Part shown: positions 63,353 to 64,000 of the stretch, in pieces
How positions within the stretch are numbered: the stretch's first letter is position 1
Layout of the letters: each line of letters opens with the position of its first letter
Assembly (NCBI RefSeq): GCF_031755915.1
Contig: NC_083386.1
Coordinates: 22,739,001-22,803,000 of the forward strand
DNA length: 64,000 nucleotides
Reading direction: 5' to 3'
Source of the DNA: Ziziphus jujuba
Taxonomy: Eukaryota > Streptophyta > Magnoliopsida > Rosales > Rhamnaceae
Made by a program: the position numbers and the translations under genes
The notes under the pieces: generated by a model
Seen by the model: the letters and a program-made list of their open reading frames with translations, nothing else
The model's database searches: none
What the model was told of the DNA's origin: nothing

Positions 63353-63365
63353 TGGTATCAGAGCC
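63353..63365 (+). other. Primer-binding site complementary to initiator tRNA-Met
   Basis: TGGTATCAGAGCC is the standard plant retrotransposon primer-binding site, complementary to the 3' end of the initiator methionine tRNA. Confidence 0.9.
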
Positions 63366-63445
63366 TGGTTGAGGGAAAGAAGTGAGATAGAAAGAATTGC
63401 ATCTTTTTTCTACTCTAATTTCTTTGTTGCAGCAGCAATTTATTC

Positions 63446-64000
63446 ATGGCATCTGAGAACTTTGTGCAACCTGCAATACCTCGCTTTGATGGTCATTATG
63501 ACCATTGGAGCATGTTAATGGAGAATTTCCTAAGGTCCAAAGAGTATTGGCAGGTTGTTAGTGAAGGGATTGCAGAACCAGTAGCTGGCATTGTGTGGAC
63601 AGATGCACAGAAAGTAGAGTTGAAAGATCTCAAGGCAAAGAATTATTTATTCCAAGCTATTGATCGTTCAATCTTGGAGACAATTCTAAACAAAGACACC
63701 TCCAAATAGATTTGGGATTCCATGAAGAAGAAGTGTCAGGGGACAGCAAGGGCAAAGAGAGTGCAACTTTAAGCCCTCCGTGCTGAATTCGAGAACTTAA
63801 AAATGAAGTCAGGAGAGTCAGTTTCAGAGTATTTCTCAAGGACGATGGCAATCGCAAACAAGATGCAGATTCATGGAGAGAAGCTGGAGGATATCACTAT
63901 AGTTGAAAAGATTCTTCGATCAATGACGGTAAAATTCAATTTTGTCATTTGTTCAATTGAGGAATCTAAAGATATTGATACATTGTCAATTGATGAATTG
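63446..64000 (+). pseudogene. Copia gag (UBN2-type), with two stop codons, cut by window end
   Basis: The frame from ATG 63446 reads MASENFVQPAIPRFDGHYDH, WSMLMENFLRSKEYWQVVSE, then SKxIWDSMKKKCQGTARAKR, ALRAEFENLKMKSGESVSEY, FSRTMAIANKMQIHGEKLED and KILRSMTVKFNFV. This is the capsid-like gag (DUF4219/UBN2) of Tork/Tnt1-like Copia elements. In-frame stops TAG (63707-63709) and TAA (63770-63772) both replace glutamine codons expected in the family (xIWDSM; QLxALRAEF), so the copy is inactive as written. Zinc knuckle, protease, integrase and reverse transcriptase would lie beyond 64000. Confidence 0.88.

Overview
This window is plant nuclear DNA, almost certainly from a woody eudicot (a rosid is my best guess; I cannot name the species). 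The evidence is AT-rich intergenic DNA with many poly-A/T and (AT)n/(GA)n tracts, GT-AG introns with U-rich tails, plastid-targeted and plant-specific families (type I metacaspase, Fe-superoxide dismutase, DUF724/Agenet protein, EIX2-like receptor-like protein, miR169) and several plant transposon types. Eight protein-coding genes could be assembled to the base from exon phase, seven of them complete, plus two microRNA precursors.

Layout. 1-15.4 kb is transposon territory. It has a MITE-like foldback with a tandem duplication (1.1-1.8 kb), a diverged inverted-repeat element rich in ATCGAT (2.2-3.3 kb), a 7,513-bp Mutator-like element with a perfect 9-bp target duplication (4300-11812) carrying a palindromic 250-bp repeat array and gene-like fragments, and a second, decayed Mutator-like element (about 11868-13982) with a transposase zinc-knuckle remnant. 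15.5-21.3 kb (minus) is an 11-exon Agenet/DUF724 gene whose start codon cannot be found. 23.0-25.4 kb (plus) is an LSD1-finger metacaspase like Arabidopsis MC1. 26.0-26.9 kb (minus) is a small HMG-box gene. 27.7-29.9 kb (plus) is a plastid Fe-SOD of FSD2 type, and 30.1-32.3 kb (minus) is a divergent CDC20/Fizzy anaphase-promoting-complex activator. 32.3-41.1 kb is mostly AT-rich and featureless, except for two tandem MIR169 hairpins on the minus strand (35.68-36.19 kb). Then come a nuclear poly(A)-binding protein (41.1-44.4 kb), Mediator subunit 31 (46.0-48.7 kb), NAD glutamate dehydrogenase of GDH2 type (53.1-56.6 kb), an intronless LRR receptor-like protein (57.8-60.8 kb), a decayed and a truncated copy of an unidentified gene, and the 5' end of a Copia retrotransposon (63.08 kb to the window edge).

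How parts relate. These are independent housekeeping and stress genes, not an operon-like cluster. Notable arrangements are the divergent HMG/FSD2 promoter with six GTAC motifs in 64 bp (GTAC is the core bound by the copper regulator SPL7), the tail-to-tail FSD2/CDC20 pair with 170 bp between stop codons, and a diverged duplication: the 3' flank of GDH2 reappears at 62.2 kb and the receptor gene sits inside the first copy. The most informative regions for follow-up are the 7.5-kb element with its palindromic array, the MIR169 pair, the duplicated block round the receptor gene, and the missing start codon of the DUF724 gene.
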